In this document: positions 8,467 through 17,618 of the stretch, one piece after another | Position numbering within the stretch: position 1 is the first letter of the stretch | Layout of the letters: each line of letters starts with the position of its first letter | From: Virgibacillus ndiopensis | Lineage (GTDB): Bacteria > Bacillota > Bacilli > Bacillales > Amphibacillaceae | Assembly (NCBI RefSeq): GCF_900187325.1 | Contig: NZ_FZMZ01000006.1 | Span: 744,001 to 808,000 of the forward strand | Reading direction: 5' to 3' | DNA: 64,000 nt | Made by a program: the position numbers and the translations under genes | The notes under the pieces: generated by a model | Databases searched by the model: none | The model's input: the letters and a program-made list of their open reading frames with translations, nothing else | Told to the model about the DNA's origin: nothing

Positions 8467-9468
8467 TTGCCGAATGTAACTATTAAAGATATTGCGGAAA
8501 AATCAGGAGTTTCAACTGCAACAGTATCAAGGGTATTAAACAAAAATGGCTATGCAAGCACGGAAATTAAGAATAAAGTTTTTTCGGTTGCAAAAGAATT
8601 GAACTACCGACCAAATGGTATTGCCAGAAGTCTTAAAATGCATAAGACAAACACAATTGGAATTATTATACCGGATATTTCCAACCCTTATTTTATGAAA
8701 ATTTCAAAAGGTATTGAAGACATCATTCAAAAAGAGGATTACATTTTAATTTTCGTAAGTGGAGATGAAAACCCTGTCAAAGAAGAAAAGACACTGAAAG
8801 TTCTTCTAGAAAATAGGGTGGAGGGAATAGTGCTTGCTACATCAAGTGAAGATGATGAAAATATTACAAAGATACAACAAGCAGGTGTACCGGTTGTGCT
8901 AATCGATAGAAAATTAGAGAATCAGTTAGACGATTTGGATTTTGTAGTAGAAGATAATGTGGAAGCAGCGTACCAGTTAACCAAATACTTGATTGAAAAA
9001 GGACACCGTAATATTGGCGTGATTAATGGTTCATTAAAAGTAAGTACTGGTATGGAACGCTATACAGGTTATAGAAAAGCAATTAAGGAATTTGGAATTG
9101 AAGAAAATACTGACTTTGTATTCAACGGTAATTTCATTCAGGAGGATGGAGAAGAAGCTGTTACCAAATTCTTTGAACTTGAAACGAAACCGACAGCTAT
9201 TCTTTCCTTTAATAATACGATGGCATATGGGGCTGTTCTTCAACTTACACGGATGGGGTTAACAGTACCCGATGATGTTGTGGTTGCTTCTTATGGAGAA
9301 ACAGAAATTGCTCAATTATTAAAGCCACCCGGCATTATTAGTGTAAAACAATCGCCATACGAAATGGGTGTACGGGTCGGTGAAATTTTACTGGAACGAT
9401 TGGCGAATAAAGATATAGAGGCAACACATGAAATATTTACTCCTGTATTGGATATTCAGGAGGATTAA
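8467..9468 (+). CDS. LacI-family transcriptional regulator
   Basis: A 333-aa LacI/GalR regulator. The N-terminal helix-turn-helix reads TIKDIAEKSGVSTATVSRVL (residues 5-24), followed by the hinge helix and a periplasmic-binding-like sugar sensor (about 60-333) with DRKLENQLDDLDFVVEDN and GHRNIGVINGS. It starts at TTG after AGGAAGTGATCC. It is the first gene of an operon with an A5P-isomerase-like protein and a GH172 enzyme. The palindromes at 259, 8432, 16449 and 17619 are its likely targets, making it the local regulator of the arabinan locus. The inducer is unknown; D-arabinose or its 5-phosphate is a guess. Confidence 0.93.
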   Translation: MPNVTIKDIAEKSGVSTATVSRVLNKNGYASTEIKNKVFSVAKELNYRPNGIARSLKMHKTNTIGIIIPDISNPYFMKISKGIEDIIQKEDYILIFVSGDENPVKEEKTLKVLLENRVEGIVLATSSEDDENITKIQQAGVPVVLIDRKLENQLDDLDFVVEDNVEAAYQLTKYLIEKGHRNIGVINGSLKVSTGMERYTGYRKAIKEFGIEENTDFVFNGNFIQEDGEEAVTKFFELETKPTAILSFNNTMAYGAVLQLTRMGLTVPDDVVVASYGETEIAQLLKPPGIISVKQSPYEMGVRVGEILLERLANKDIEATHEIFTPVLDIQED

Positions 9469-9486
9469 CTTCAAAGAGGTGTAAAG

Positions 9487-10074
9487 ATGACGATCGTAAA
9501 CGATATTAAACAAGCAATAGAAGTAGAAGCGGCAGCTGTTAAAGCGCTTGCAGATCAAGCGGGAACGGAATATGAAAAGGCTGTTAAGCTAATTCAAAAC
9601 AGTAAAGGAAAAGTTGTTATTACAGGAGTAGGAAAATCAGGGCATATGGGAAAGAAAATCGCTGCTTCTTTTTCAAGTACCGGCACGCCTGCCTTTTTTG
9701 TACATAGTACGGAAGGTGTCCACGGGGACTTGGGGATGATTGAGCAAGAAGATGTCGTTATCATGATTTCAAACAGTGGTGAGACAGCAGAAGTATTAAG
9801 TCTGTTACCATCACTTGAAAAAATCGGCTCCAAGAAAATTGCAATTACATCGAAACAGGAATCAACACTTGCTGTGAATAGCGATGTGGCACTTACTTAC
9901 CAATATGAGACAGAGGCAGATCATTTAGGATTAGCACCTACTACAAGCTCCACCCTCACACTTGTAATTGGTGATGCCTTAGCAGTTGCATTATCTAAAG
10001 CTAAAGATTTTAAAAATGAGGATTTTCATTTGTATCATCCCGGCGGAAGCTTGGGTAAAAAATTATCAAACTAA
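9487..10074 (+). CDS. SIS-domain arabinose-5-phosphate isomerase-like protein (paralogue 1)
   Basis: A 195-aa single SIS domain with the full signature of KdsD/GutQ/KpsF isomerases: GVGKSGHMGKKIAASFSSTG, VHGDLGMI, ISNSGET and the C-terminal HPGGSLGK. Those enzymes interconvert D-arabinose 5-phosphate and D-ribulose 5-phosphate. The two C-terminal CBS domains of KdsD are missing, as in known short single-domain isomerases. Gram-positives make no KDO lipopolysaccharide, so a catabolic role is likely. The gene follows lacI by 18 bp (AAAGAGGTG site) and precedes a GH172 enzyme. It is paralogous to 36871-37497. A 6-phospho-3-hexuloisomerase role is less likely given the motifs. Confidence 0.82.
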   Translation: MTIVNDIKQAIEVEAAAVKALADQAGTEYEKAVKLIQNSKGKVVITGVGKSGHMGKKIAASFSSTGTPAFFVHSTEGVHGDLGMIEQEDVVIMISNSGETAEVLSLLPSLEKIGSKKIAITSKQESTLAVNSDVALTYQYETEADHLGLAPTTSSTLTLVIGDALAVALSKAKDFKNEDFHLYHPGGSLGKKLSN

Positions 10075-10107
10075 TAGACTATCAAAGATAAAGGAGATTT
10101 AATTATT

Positions 10108-11205
10108 ATGTCATTTGTAGGAACATCATTAAGAGATTTATATCGAGAAAGAGACAGCAAAAGAAAACGTGCATCAAGTTACGATACTACCGGTGGAAAC
10201 AGAGACTTTTTGAAAATATATCCAGGTGATGTAGTGGACATTTGTGAGTTGGAAGGTTCAGGCTGTATTACACATATTTGGATGACTATGGCTCCGTTAG
10301 ATGATGATGTGGAGGAGTATTTACACCGTAAAGTTGTTCTAAGAATGTATTGGGATGGAGAAGAGAATCCAAGTGTACAAGCACCGATTGGAGATTTCTT
10401 TGGAATGGGTCATGGAATTACGAAAAACTATTCTTCTGCTCCATTACAAATGAGTCCTGAAGATGGAAGAGCATTAAATTGTTTTTTCCCTATGCCTTTT
10501 GGTAAAAATGCTAGAATCGAAATTGAAAGCAATGCAGACGATCCAATTAAATTTTACTTTTACGTAGATTATGAGGTTTATCAAGAGGAAATTGATAGCC
10601 CGCTTCGTTTTCACGCATTGTGGAAACGTGAATTAACAAAAGGCATTGAGGACAATATTTCGAATGCATTATATTGTTTCGGTGGTAAAAATACAACTGG
10701 TGATGACAATTACGTAATTTTAGATGCTGTTGGTAAAGGACATTATGTTGGTTGTAATTTAAACATTCATAACTTGAGGTTTACACAGGAATGGAATTGG
10801 TATGGTGAAGGGGATGACATGATCTTTATTGATGGAGAAGCATGGCCACCATCTCTTCATGGTACGGGAATGGAGGATTACTTCAATACTGCTTGGTGTC
10901 CGCAGCAGGAGCAATCCACCCCTTATCACGGGTTAATCCTTGGTGGAGATCCGAATTGGGCTGGAAAGATTTCTGCATATCGTTTTCACATTCAAGATCC
11001 GGTTATGTTCGACAAATCGATTAAAGTCACAATAGAGCATGGACACAATAACCATCGAAGTGACGATTATTCTAGTACGGCTTATTGGTATCAAACAGAA
11101 CCACATAATACGATACATCCAATATTACCGGTAAAAGATCGCTTGCCATTACCAGATATTTTACCGCAAAATGAAGAGGACTTGAAAAAGTGTTTTGATT
11201 ATTAA
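10108..11205 (+). CDS. DUF2961 / GH172 glycoside hydrolase (no. 1)
   Basis: A 365-aa protein of the DUF2961 family, now GH172, which includes alpha-D-fructofuranosidase-type and exo-alpha-D-arabinofuranosidase enzymes. Family features are SYDTTGGNRDF at 24-34, GSGCITHIWMT, VVLRMYWDGEENPSVQAPIGDFFG and GTGMEDYFNTAW; the Glu of EDYF is a candidate catalytic residue. There is no signal peptide, so it should act on imported oligosaccharides. It is third in the lacI operon after the A5P-isomerase-like gene, with an AAAGGAGAT ribosome site. Family assignment is firm; the D-arabinofuranoside specificity is inferred from the GH183 neighbour and the isomerase. Confidence 0.88.
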   Translation: MSFVGTSLRDLYRERDSKRKRASSYDTTGGNRDFLKIYPGDVVDICELEGSGCITHIWMTMAPLDDDVEEYLHRKVVLRMYWDGEENPSVQAPIGDFFGMGHGITKNYSSAPLQMSPEDGRALNCFFPMPFGKNARIEIESNADDPIKFYFYVDYEVYQEEIDSPLRFHALWKRELTKGIEDNISNALYCFGGKNTTGDDNYVILDAVGKGHYVGCNLNIHNLRFTQEWNWYGEGDDMIFIDGEAWPPSLHGTGMEDYFNTAWCPQQEQSTPYHGLILGGDPNWAGKISAYRFHIQDPVMFDKSIKVTIEHGHNNHRSDDYSSTAYWYQTEPHNTIHPILPVKDRLPLPDILPQNEEDLKKCFDY

Positions 11206-11226
11206 TTAGTACCGATTCATATATAC

Positions 11227-11286
11227 AGCCCTTGCAAAACTCCACTGTAATCATATATTACGAAGGTTTGCAGGGGCTTTTCTTTT
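11227..11286 (+). terminator. Terminator of the lacI-SIS-GH172 operon
   Basis: AGCCCTTGCAAAAC (11227-11240) pairs with GTTTGCAGGGGCT (11267-11279), one bulge and one G-U, then TTTCTTTT. The loop is long (about 26 nt). Confidence 0.65.
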
Positions 11287-11400
11287 GAAGGATCGCTGAG
11301 GATGTATAAACTGTTGTGCGCCTTTTTATTCTCAGCAAAAATTTTAATGGATCATATAGTCATTTAAATAAAGGCTCTTTTCATAAATTTTATTGCCTTT

Positions 11401-11766
11401 TACGTCGTAGTTTCAGTGAAATGTGACGTAAATCAATGCTAGGGCCGTCGTTCCGGAAATACACATCGCTTTCCGCGGGCTCGCGCTGAGCCTCCTCGGA
11501 AGAAAACCACTTCCTGTGGGGTCTCAGCGTCTTCGCTTTCCCGCAGGAGTCTCCGTGTATTTCCTCCACCCAAGAGTCTCCGTGTATACGAGCTGCTAAT
11601 AAGATATTATAATCTTTCAATTCCTCATTAAATCAAATGAGGATATAAAGCACAAACCAGGGAGATGAGGCTCATCAGCCGACCTAAGGATCGCGTAGTG
11701 TATACGGGCTGCGGGACAAAAGAACGTTCAAAAATGTGTAACCTCACACCAGTTACGTCGTAGTTT
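11401..11766. repeat. GC-rich dispersed hairpin repeat flanked by 13-bp direct repeats
   Basis: The gap 11206-11847 carries no gene except the terminator. From about 11460 to 11590 a GC-rich inverted structure (GCTTTCCGCGGGC ... GCTTTCCCGCAGG, with CGCTGAGCCTCCTCGG and GGGTCTCAGCG as further arms) resembles a dispersed element common in alkaliphilic and halotolerant bacilli. The 13-mer TACGTCGTAGTTT occurs at both ends (11401-11413 and 11754-11766). It may be a non-autonomous mobile element, but target duplication is not proven. Confidence 0.55.
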
Positions 11767-11847
11767 ATGTATTTTTGTGTAAAAAACAATAATCTTATAG
11801 AAAACAGCTTAAATAAAAGAAAATGCCTATTTTAAGGAGATGTTTAT

Positions 11848-12614
11848 GTGGCGTTACTAAAATGTTCGTTTACTTCCGAGATATTATCGACAAGTACATC
11901 CATGACAGTGATCCTGCCACAGGAACGACAAGCTTTCCCTGGTGGAAGACGGGAACATCCGGTTCTCTATCTTCTTCATGGGTACATGGATGATCATACA
12001 ACGTGGACACGTTTTACCTCTTTAGAAAGATACGTGGAAAAGTTGGGGCTGGCCGTTATAATGCCACAGGTAGGTCATAGCTATTATACAGACATGGAAC
12101 AAGGAGGAAATTTTTGGAGTTCTTAACAGGGGAATTGCCAGAGGTAGTCCACTCCATGTTTTACCTTTCGGATAAGCAAGAGCATAACTTTGTTGCAGGA
12201 CTATCCATGGGGGGCTATGGTGCATTGAAATGGGCACTTCGATTTCCGAATAAATTTGCTGCGGCTGCTAGTATGTCAGGAGCTCTCGATGTTGTTGAAC
12301 TTACCAAACGTGTTTCAGGGGACAGAAAAGAAGAATTTAAATGGATATTTGGAAACCAAGATATTCAAGGAACAGAAGATGACTTACTGTGGCTACTAAA
12401 GAAGCACCAAGAATCTGGTAATAAAATTCCGTTATTATACCAAAGTTGTGGAACAGATGATTTTCTTTATGAGGATAATATCCGTTTCAAAAATGTATGC
12501 CAGAATTTAGGTTACCCTCTAGAAACAGAGTTTGATTCCGGTGACCATAATTGGATGTATTGGGACAGGAAAATTAAAGATGTATTAAACTGGCTACCCT
12601 TAAAAAAATCTTGA
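11848..12614 (+). pseudogene. Alpha/beta-hydrolase esterase split by a frameshift
   Basis: Two frames together encode one esterase of about 255 aa, resembling tributyrin esterase/esterase D proteins. The first part (11848-12126, GTG start after AAGGAG) holds HPVLYLLHGYMDDHTTW, the oxyanion-hole region, and stops after GGNFWSS. The second part (from about 12117) continues FLTGELPEVV and holds the nucleophile elbow GLSMGG and the catalytic His in FDSGDHNW. Adding one T in AGTTCTTAACA (12118-12128) restores WSFLTGELPE. It is thus a one-base deletion or a sequencing error. An intact enzyme would likely deacylate carbohydrate esters. It stands between the GC-rich repeat and the GH42 gene. Confidence 0.85.
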
Positions 12615-12706
12615 AATCATGGGAGGTGGTCGACCGGGTTTTTATGAACACGAATTTAAGCTGTTCATCATGATAGTTCTGAGTAAAAACAAGGGAGGAA
12701 ATTATT

Positions 12707-14683
12707 ATGAAACAAGCAGAAACGATTTCCATTGGTACTGGCTATTATCCAGACCATTGGCCAAGGGAGAGGTGGCCCGAAGATATACGGTTAATGAAAG
12801 AAGCTGGAATCAAAGTGTTAAGACTGGCAGAGCTATCTTGGTCTGTTTTAGAGCCCACGGAAGGAGAATTTGATTTCACTTGGCTGGATGACTTTATTGA
12901 GATGGCATCGGATGAAGGGTTACAGATAATTCTTTCCACACCAATTGAAGCGTCACCTGTCTGGTTGCGGCATAAACATCCAAAAGTTGTTCGGACGGAT
13001 CGTTTTGGTAGGATTCATGGAGATCGAGGGATGCATTGCCATAATAACTCTGATTTTATTTTTTACGTCAACCGCATTGCAACCAAAATGGCCGAGCATT
13101 ATGCGAATAACCCGGCAGTAATAGGTTGGCAGATTGATAATGAACTGCGAAATGTTGACTGTTACTGTGAAGAATGTTTGGTCGCTTTCAGGAATTGGTT
13201 GCAGGATCGATATGGTTCATTGGAGAAATTAAACGAAGTCTGGGGTACTTGCTTTTGGAGTCAGGTATATCGTAAATGGGATGAAGTGACGTTACCTTCT
13301 GCCGACCAGTTAACTATTTCCGTAAGTCAGAAGCTGGATTTTACTCGGTTTGGATCTGATTCAACTGTCAATCACTTAAATCGTCAAGTGGATATAATAA
13401 GGAGCTATGCACCCCATCAGTTTATCACACATAATATGCTGGGTTGGTATCCGAAACTGAATGCGTATAAGCTTGCCGAGAAGCTTGATTTTATAAGTTG
13501 GGACTGTTATCCACATGTTGATGGTGACAATAATATCGAATGTTTTTTACATGACCATTATCGAGCAGTAAAAGGCAAGGGCCAATGGGTAATGGAACAG
13601 AAGAATGGCTATTTTAATTATAGTGATTACAATTTGGCCATTGAACCTGGTCTGATTCGCTTATGGACATATCAGGATATTGCTAGAGGCACTGATGGTG
13701 TCATGTATTACCGTTGGAGATCCAATAAATACAGCGGGGAACAAAATCCAAATGGACTTCTCAGACATGACGGGACACCTAGAAGACCGTATTATGAGGT
13801 TCAGCAAGTAACAAATGAATTAGCGGAGTTTGGAAAGGACCTTATTAAAACCACAGTAGAGGCGCCGGTTGCGCTTCTATATAGCTATGATCAGATGTGG
13901 GCTTTTGAAGCACATGTACAATACAATAATTTTGACCATCGGGAACATCTATTAACCTATTACAGACAATTGATTCGATTAGGGATAACAGCAGATTTAA
14001 TCGACCCAACAGCAGATTTGTCTAAATATAAAATAGTTATTGCGCCTTCGATGGCAATGATTAGTGATGAAATACATGCGAATTTCATATCCTATGTAGA
14101 AAAAGGTGGATGCTTGATTATCGGTGCAAGAAGTGGTATGAAGACATGGTCAAATACAACACATGAGATGCCATGGCCCGGATTACTAGCGAAAATGGCA
14201 GGTGTTGTGGTTGACGAATTTGAAGTTCTTCCTGACAAATACGCCAACTCTATTTCCTATAATGGAAAGAATTATCCTGTGAAAGTTTGGTTGGACATGC
14301 TAGAGACGAAAACAGCGGATTCACTAGCAACCTATAATGAAAAGTTTTATGCAGGTAGAACAGCTATTTCTAGGAATAGCTATGGGGACGGGGTTGTTTA
14401 CTATGCTGGCGTGATGGGAAGTAACGAGCTTGCCTATGATTTAATAGCAGATATTGCAAAGGAAAGGAATCTATCATTTTCACCAGTACCAGAAGGGGTG
14501 TACGTTTCTACTAGATCAAATGAGGCTAGCAGTTATACATTTTATATAAATGTTAACAGAGATGAAGCCAATGTTGTTTTACCAGATGAAGGGTTTGATG
14601 TTATTCAAGGAGAGCGTGTTTCTGGAGAAGTACGTATTGACGGATTAGATGTCTTAATTGTTAAAAATGAGGTGAAGAAATGA
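12707..14683 (+). CDS. GH42 beta-galactosidase family enzyme
   Basis: A 658-aa cytosolic GH42 enzyme: TIM barrel (10-385), trimerisation/glutamine-amidotransferase-like domain (about 390-590) and C-terminal beta domain. The acid/base is Glu146 in WQIDNEL and the nucleophile Glu297 in WVMEQKNG. GH42 acts on beta-D-galactosides and, in some members, alpha-L-arabinopyranosides. GGGAGGAAATTATT precedes the ATG. Its last codon overlaps the start of the zinc dehydrogenase (ATGA), so the two are translationally coupled. A galK-galE-galT-galM operon near 42-47 kb would consume released galactose. Galactose as product fits the arabinogalactan idea but does not prove it. Confidence 0.9.
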   Translation: MKQAETISIGTGYYPDHWPRERWPEDIRLMKEAGIKVLRLAELSWSVLEPTEGEFDFTWLDDFIEMASDEGLQIILSTPIEASPVWLRHKHPKVVRTDRFGRIHGDRGMHCHNNSDFIFYVNRIATKMAEHYANNPAVIGWQIDNELRNVDCYCEECLVAFRNWLQDRYGSLEKLNEVWGTCFWSQVYRKWDEVTLPSADQLTISVSQKLDFTRFGSDSTVNHLNRQVDIIRSYAPHQFITHNMLGWYPKLNAYKLAEKLDFISWDCYPHVDGDNNIECFLHDHYRAVKGKGQWVMEQKNGYFNYSDYNLAIEPGLIRLWTYQDIARGTDGVMYYRWRSNKYSGEQNPNGLLRHDGTPRRPYYEVQQVTNELAEFGKDLIKTTVEAPVALLYSYDQMWAFEAHVQYNNFDHREHLLTYYRQLIRLGITADLIDPTADLSKYKIVIAPSMAMISDEIHANFISYVEKGGCLIIGARSGMKTWSNTTHEMPWPGLLAKMAGVVVDEFEVLPDKYANSISYNGKNYPVKVWLDMLETKTADSLATYNEKFYAGRTAISRNSYGDGVVYYAGVMGSNELAYDLIADIAKERNLSFSPVPEGVYVSTRSNEASSYTFYINVNRDEANVVLPDEGFDVIQGERVSGEVRIDGLDVLIVKNEVKK

Positions 14684-15681
14684 AAGCATTAGTTATTGAA
14701 AAACCGGGACAAGCAGTAATTAAAGATGTGGCATATCCAAAACCTGGTAGGGGAGAAGTAACGGTTAAAGTTAATCAGGTAGGTATTTGTGGGACGGATG
14801 TTCATATTTATAAAGGAGAGTTTTTATCCCCTTATCCAATAATTCCTGGTCATGAATTTTCCGGTGTCATTCATGAAATTGGTGAAGATGTACCAGAATA
14901 CGTGACCGGAGAACGTGTTGCAGTTGATCCATCTTTATTTTGTGGAAAATGTTCATACTGTTTAACCAACAGAGGGAATCATTGTGAAAATTGGGGTGCG
15001 TTAGGAAATACAGTTGATGGAAGTATGGCGGAATATGTAAAGGTTCCTTATGAAAATTTGGTAAGGATTCCTGATGATATGTCTGATGCAGAAGGGGCAT
15101 TTATTGAACCACTCGCATGTGTAGTGTATGCGATGCATCGCTTGAAGCTTAAGGTTGGAGATCAAGTGCTATTATTTGGTGCTGGAGCCATGGGACAACA
15201 GCTCATTCAAGCATTAAAAACAGCAGGAGCGTCTCAACTAGTCGTTGTTGATCTTTCAGTGGAAAAATTAGCAATGGCGAACGAATGGGGAGCGTCACAT
15301 ACATTTACAAGTGATAAGCTAGATGAGGTGCGCGAATTGCAGCCAAGAGGATTTGACATTGTCGTTGATGCGACAGGAATTCCTGAAGTTATTGAACAAG
15401 CGATCACTTTTACTGGTCCCGTTGGCAAGTATCTGCAATTCGGTGTGACCCCATCAGATGCTTTCATTAAGTTAAATCCGTTTGATCTCTATCATAAGGA
15501 TTGGACATTACTTGGAACGATGGCAATAAATCATACATTTATTCCTGCATTTAACTGGATAAAGGAAAAAAGAATTGATGTAAAACCATTAGTATCAAAG
15601 ACGATTTCTTTGGAAGATACAATTTCATTTTTGGAAGGACCGCGTGACCCGAATTTGTTGAAAGTGCAGATTAAAATATAA
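14680..15681 (+). CDS. Zinc-dependent medium-chain sugar/polyol dehydrogenase
   Basis: A 333-aa MDR-superfamily NAD(P)-dependent dehydrogenase like sorbitol, D-arabinitol or threonine dehydrogenases. Catalytic zinc ligands are Cys in GICGTDVHIY (about 37) and His in PGHEFSG (about 60); four structural-zinc cysteines are in CGKCSYCLTNRGNHC (about 88-102). The Rossmann motif is LFGAGAMGQQ (about 166). It overlaps the GH42 stop by 4 bp. Its substrate is unknown; an arabinitol, arabinose or galactitol derivative fits the setting. Confidence 0.85.
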   Translation: MKALVIEKPGQAVIKDVAYPKPGRGEVTVKVNQVGICGTDVHIYKGEFLSPYPIIPGHEFSGVIHEIGEDVPEYVTGERVAVDPSLFCGKCSYCLTNRGNHCENWGALGNTVDGSMAEYVKVPYENLVRIPDDMSDAEGAFIEPLACVVYAMHRLKLKVGDQVLLFGAGAMGQQLIQALKTAGASQLVVVDLSVEKLAMANEWGASHTFTSDKLDEVRELQPRGFDIVVDATGIPEVIEQAITFTGPVGKYLQFGVTPSDAFIKLNPFDLYHKDWTLLGTMAINHTFIPAFNWIKEKRIDVKPLVSKTISLEDTISFLEGPRDPNLLKVQIKI

Positions 15682-15690
15682 TTTACAAGC

Positions 15691-15720
15691 AGGCATACCA
15701 TATTTTGCGGTATGCCTAGG
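15691..15720. terminator. Bidirectional terminator between convergent genes
   Basis: AGGCATACC (15691-15699) pairs perfectly with GGTATGCCT (15709-15717). It lies between the dehydrogenase and the convergent YesL-like gene and can serve both. Confidence 0.75.
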
Positions 15721-15726
15721 TACTTA

Positions 15727-16350
15727 TTATTCATTTTCCAATTGCTTCTGCAGCTTAACAAATGCAAAATTACTATGCCACATAACGACATACGCAAGGA
15801 TACTTCCACCAAACACGATGATTACTATTGGCACTAAATAATTGATAAGATAAATTACACTAGCTGCAATGCCCATCAAAACAGAAATTGCTGGATGCGT
15901 AATCATGATTAAGAAGGCATTTTTAAATACTTGAAGCAATTTAGTTTCAAAATGGACAAAGATAGGAAAAATGTATAAAACGGTTAATAGATAAATTACG
16001 ATAACAATTAATAATAGATAGTAGGTAATTTGCAGGAATGGATTGGTAGCATCTTTACTAATAATTAAATCAAGATAGAGTATGTATCCAATAATACTAA
16101 GTATATAGCCCAGAACATTACTGTTAACAAATTCTTTTTTGTAGGCTGTCCAAAAAGTTTTAAAGACAGGAATATCTGTTTCTAATAGGACCCATTTTCG
16201 GACAACAGAAAACATGGCAACAGTTGCCGGGAAGAAGCCCACTAGTAATAAACCTAGTAAAGAAAATGTAATCCATAATACGTTCACATATAGAAATTTC
16301 GTGACCCAATCTGAAAATTTATAAATACTTCCCATAAATCCTGTTTCCAT
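15727..16350 (-). CDS. YesL-like DUF624 membrane protein
   Basis: A 207-aa membrane protein with about five helices, resembling B. subtilis YesL (DUF624), which is commonly encoded next to carbohydrate ABC importers and regulators. The function of the family is not established. Longer frames reach 16401, but AGGAGGC lies just before the ATG at 16350 (METGFMGSIYKFSDW), which matches usual family starts. It is divergent from GH172 no. 2 and shares the operator-bearing intergenic region. Confidence 0.78.
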   Translation of the reverse strand: METGFMGSIYKFSDWVTKFLYVNVLWITFSLLGLLLVGFFPATVAMFSVVRKWVLLETDIPVFKTFWTAYKKEFVNSNVLGYILSIIGYILYLDLIISKDATNPFLQITYYLLLIVIVIYLLTVLYIFPIFVHFETKLLQVFKNAFLIMITHPAISVLMGIAASVIYLINYLVPIVIIVFGGSILAYVVMWHSNFAFVKLQKQLENE

Positions 16351-16405
16351 ATTTGGTGCCTCCTGATTGAATGGATGAGTACAATGTTCTATTTTTTGCA
16401 AAGTA

Positions 16406-16434
16406 TTGATTTATTGATAGATTCATAATATAGT
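16406..16434 (+). promoter_or_regulatory. Sigma-A promoter of the second GH172 gene
   Basis: TTGATT (16406-16411), 17-bp spacer, TATAGT (16429-16434). Transcription would start near 16441, just before the operator at 16449. The layout matches the lacI promoter at 8400-8428. Confidence 0.75.
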
Positions 16435-16448
16435 TTTATGTAAGCGTT

Positions 16449-16466
16449 TGTGTAATCGTTTACACA
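16449..16466. promoter_or_regulatory. LacI-type operator before the second GH172 gene
   Basis: TGTGTAATCGTTTACACA, an 18-bp palindrome with one mismatch, centred on CG and located just downstream of the predicted start site. It may also affect the divergent yesL-like gene. Confidence 0.8.
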
Positions 16467-16531
16467 CCTATTTTATCTTTTTTAAAGGTAAAAAACAATA
16501 CGATCTTTTTAAAAAGAAGGAGGAAGAAATA

Positions 16532-17608
16532 ATGTTTAATGGTTTAGGAATGGGATTAGGAAATCTTTCCCGACTATCAAATGCAAAAACACGCTCTATA
16601 AGTCCAGAGAATTTTACTGGTGAAAAAGGTAAAGGTGCAATGGCGACCGAGGGTACAGGGGCAGAACCAGGAAGAGACTTAGGAAAAGGTTGGAAGATAT
16701 CTCCCTCGGTAGAAATTAAGGGTAACTCGACATATACCGTAGCTGAAATTGATGGTCCTGGGGCTATCCAGCATATTTGGTTAACAACGCATCCAAATCA
16801 TTGGCGTACTTCAGTTATTCGGATGTACTGGGATCATGAAAAAGAACCGTCTGTTGAAGTTCCATTAGGCGACTTTTTCTGTAACGGCTGGGGCGAGAGA
16901 AGTGATGTTAATTCAATCCCTGTTGCGGTAAATCCTGCTGGTGGATTTAACTGCTATTGGGAAATGCCGTTTCGAAAGCATGCCAAAATTACAGTAGAAA
17001 ATATCGATGATGAAAGTATGATTCTTTATTATCAGGTCGATTATGCATTAACAGAAGTTCCTGAGGATGCAGCATATTTTCATGCACAGTGGAACCGAAG
17101 CAATCCAGTAAAGTATAAGGATGTTCATACAATTGTTGATGGAATTAAAGGACATGGACACTATGTTGGAACATACATTGCTTGGCAGGTAAATAGCAAC
17201 AATTGGTGGGGAGAAGGGGAACTCAAATTCTATATGGATGGAGACGACGAATACCCGACAATTTGTGGCACTGGTACGGAAGATTATTTTGGTGGAGCTT
17301 GGAACTGGGAACAGCCTAAGGGTGAATACAGAACTTATTCCACTCCATACTTGGGAATGCATCAGGTTATCAAACCAGATGGTCTATACAGAGCACAGCA
17401 GCGTTTTGGTATGTACCGTTGGCATGTAATGGACCCGATTCGTTTTGAAAATGATTTAAAGATAACCATTCAAGCTCTTGGCTGGAGGTCTAAGTTCAGA
17501 TATTTACCATTACAGGATGATATAGCATCAACGGCATTTTGGTATCAAGCAGAACCACACAATTCGTTTAAAAAACTTCCAGGTAAGGATGATTTAGAAG
17601 TGATTTAA
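16532..17608 (+). CDS. DUF2961 / GH172 glycoside hydrolase (no. 2)
   Basis: A 358-aa GH172 protein with the classic family start (KTRSISPENFTGEKGKGAMA), DGPGAIQHIWLT, SVIRMYWDHEKEPSVEVPLGDFF and GTGTEDYFGGAWNW. Upstream in-frame codons exist, but AGAAGGAGGAAG directly precedes the ATG at 16532. No signal peptide is present. Sequence differs widely from GH172 no. 1 (10108-11205), so the pair may split different linkages or chain ends of one polymer. It has its own promoter and LacI operator and is 300 bp upstream of the secreted GH183 gene. GH172 members include exo-D-arabinofuranosidases. Confidence 0.9.
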   Translation: MFNGLGMGLGNLSRLSNAKTRSISPENFTGEKGKGAMATEGTGAEPGRDLGKGWKISPSVEIKGNSTYTVAEIDGPGAIQHIWLTTHPNHWRTSVIRMYWDHEKEPSVEVPLGDFFCNGWGERSDVNSIPVAVNPAGGFNCYWEMPFRKHAKITVENIDDESMILYYQVDYALTEVPEDAAYFHAQWNRSNPVKYKDVHTIVDGIKGHGHYVGTYIAWQVNSNNWWGEGELKFYMDGDDEYPTICGTGTEDYFGGAWNWEQPKGEYRTYSTPYLGMHQVIKPDGLYRAQQRFGMYRWHVMDPIRFENDLKITIQALGWRSKFRYLPLQDDIASTAFWYQAEPHNSFKKLPGKDDLEVI

Positions 17609-17618
17609 TAATGGATGA

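Noticed and set aside
9487-10074. SIS protein as 6-phospho-3-hexuloisomerase (RuMP pathway)
   Set aside because: No hexulose-phosphate synthase lies nearby, and the GHIGKK/HGDLGM/HPGG motifs match A5P isomerases.
11390-11620. Minus-strand frame of 76 codons in the GC-rich hairpin
   Set aside because: Its sequence is the repeat itself (Arg/Glu-rich, low complexity) and overlaps the hairpin arms; not a gene.
12619-12873. Plus-strand frame overlapping the start of GH42
   Set aside because: It overlaps the well-supported GH42 gene in another frame and has no family pattern.
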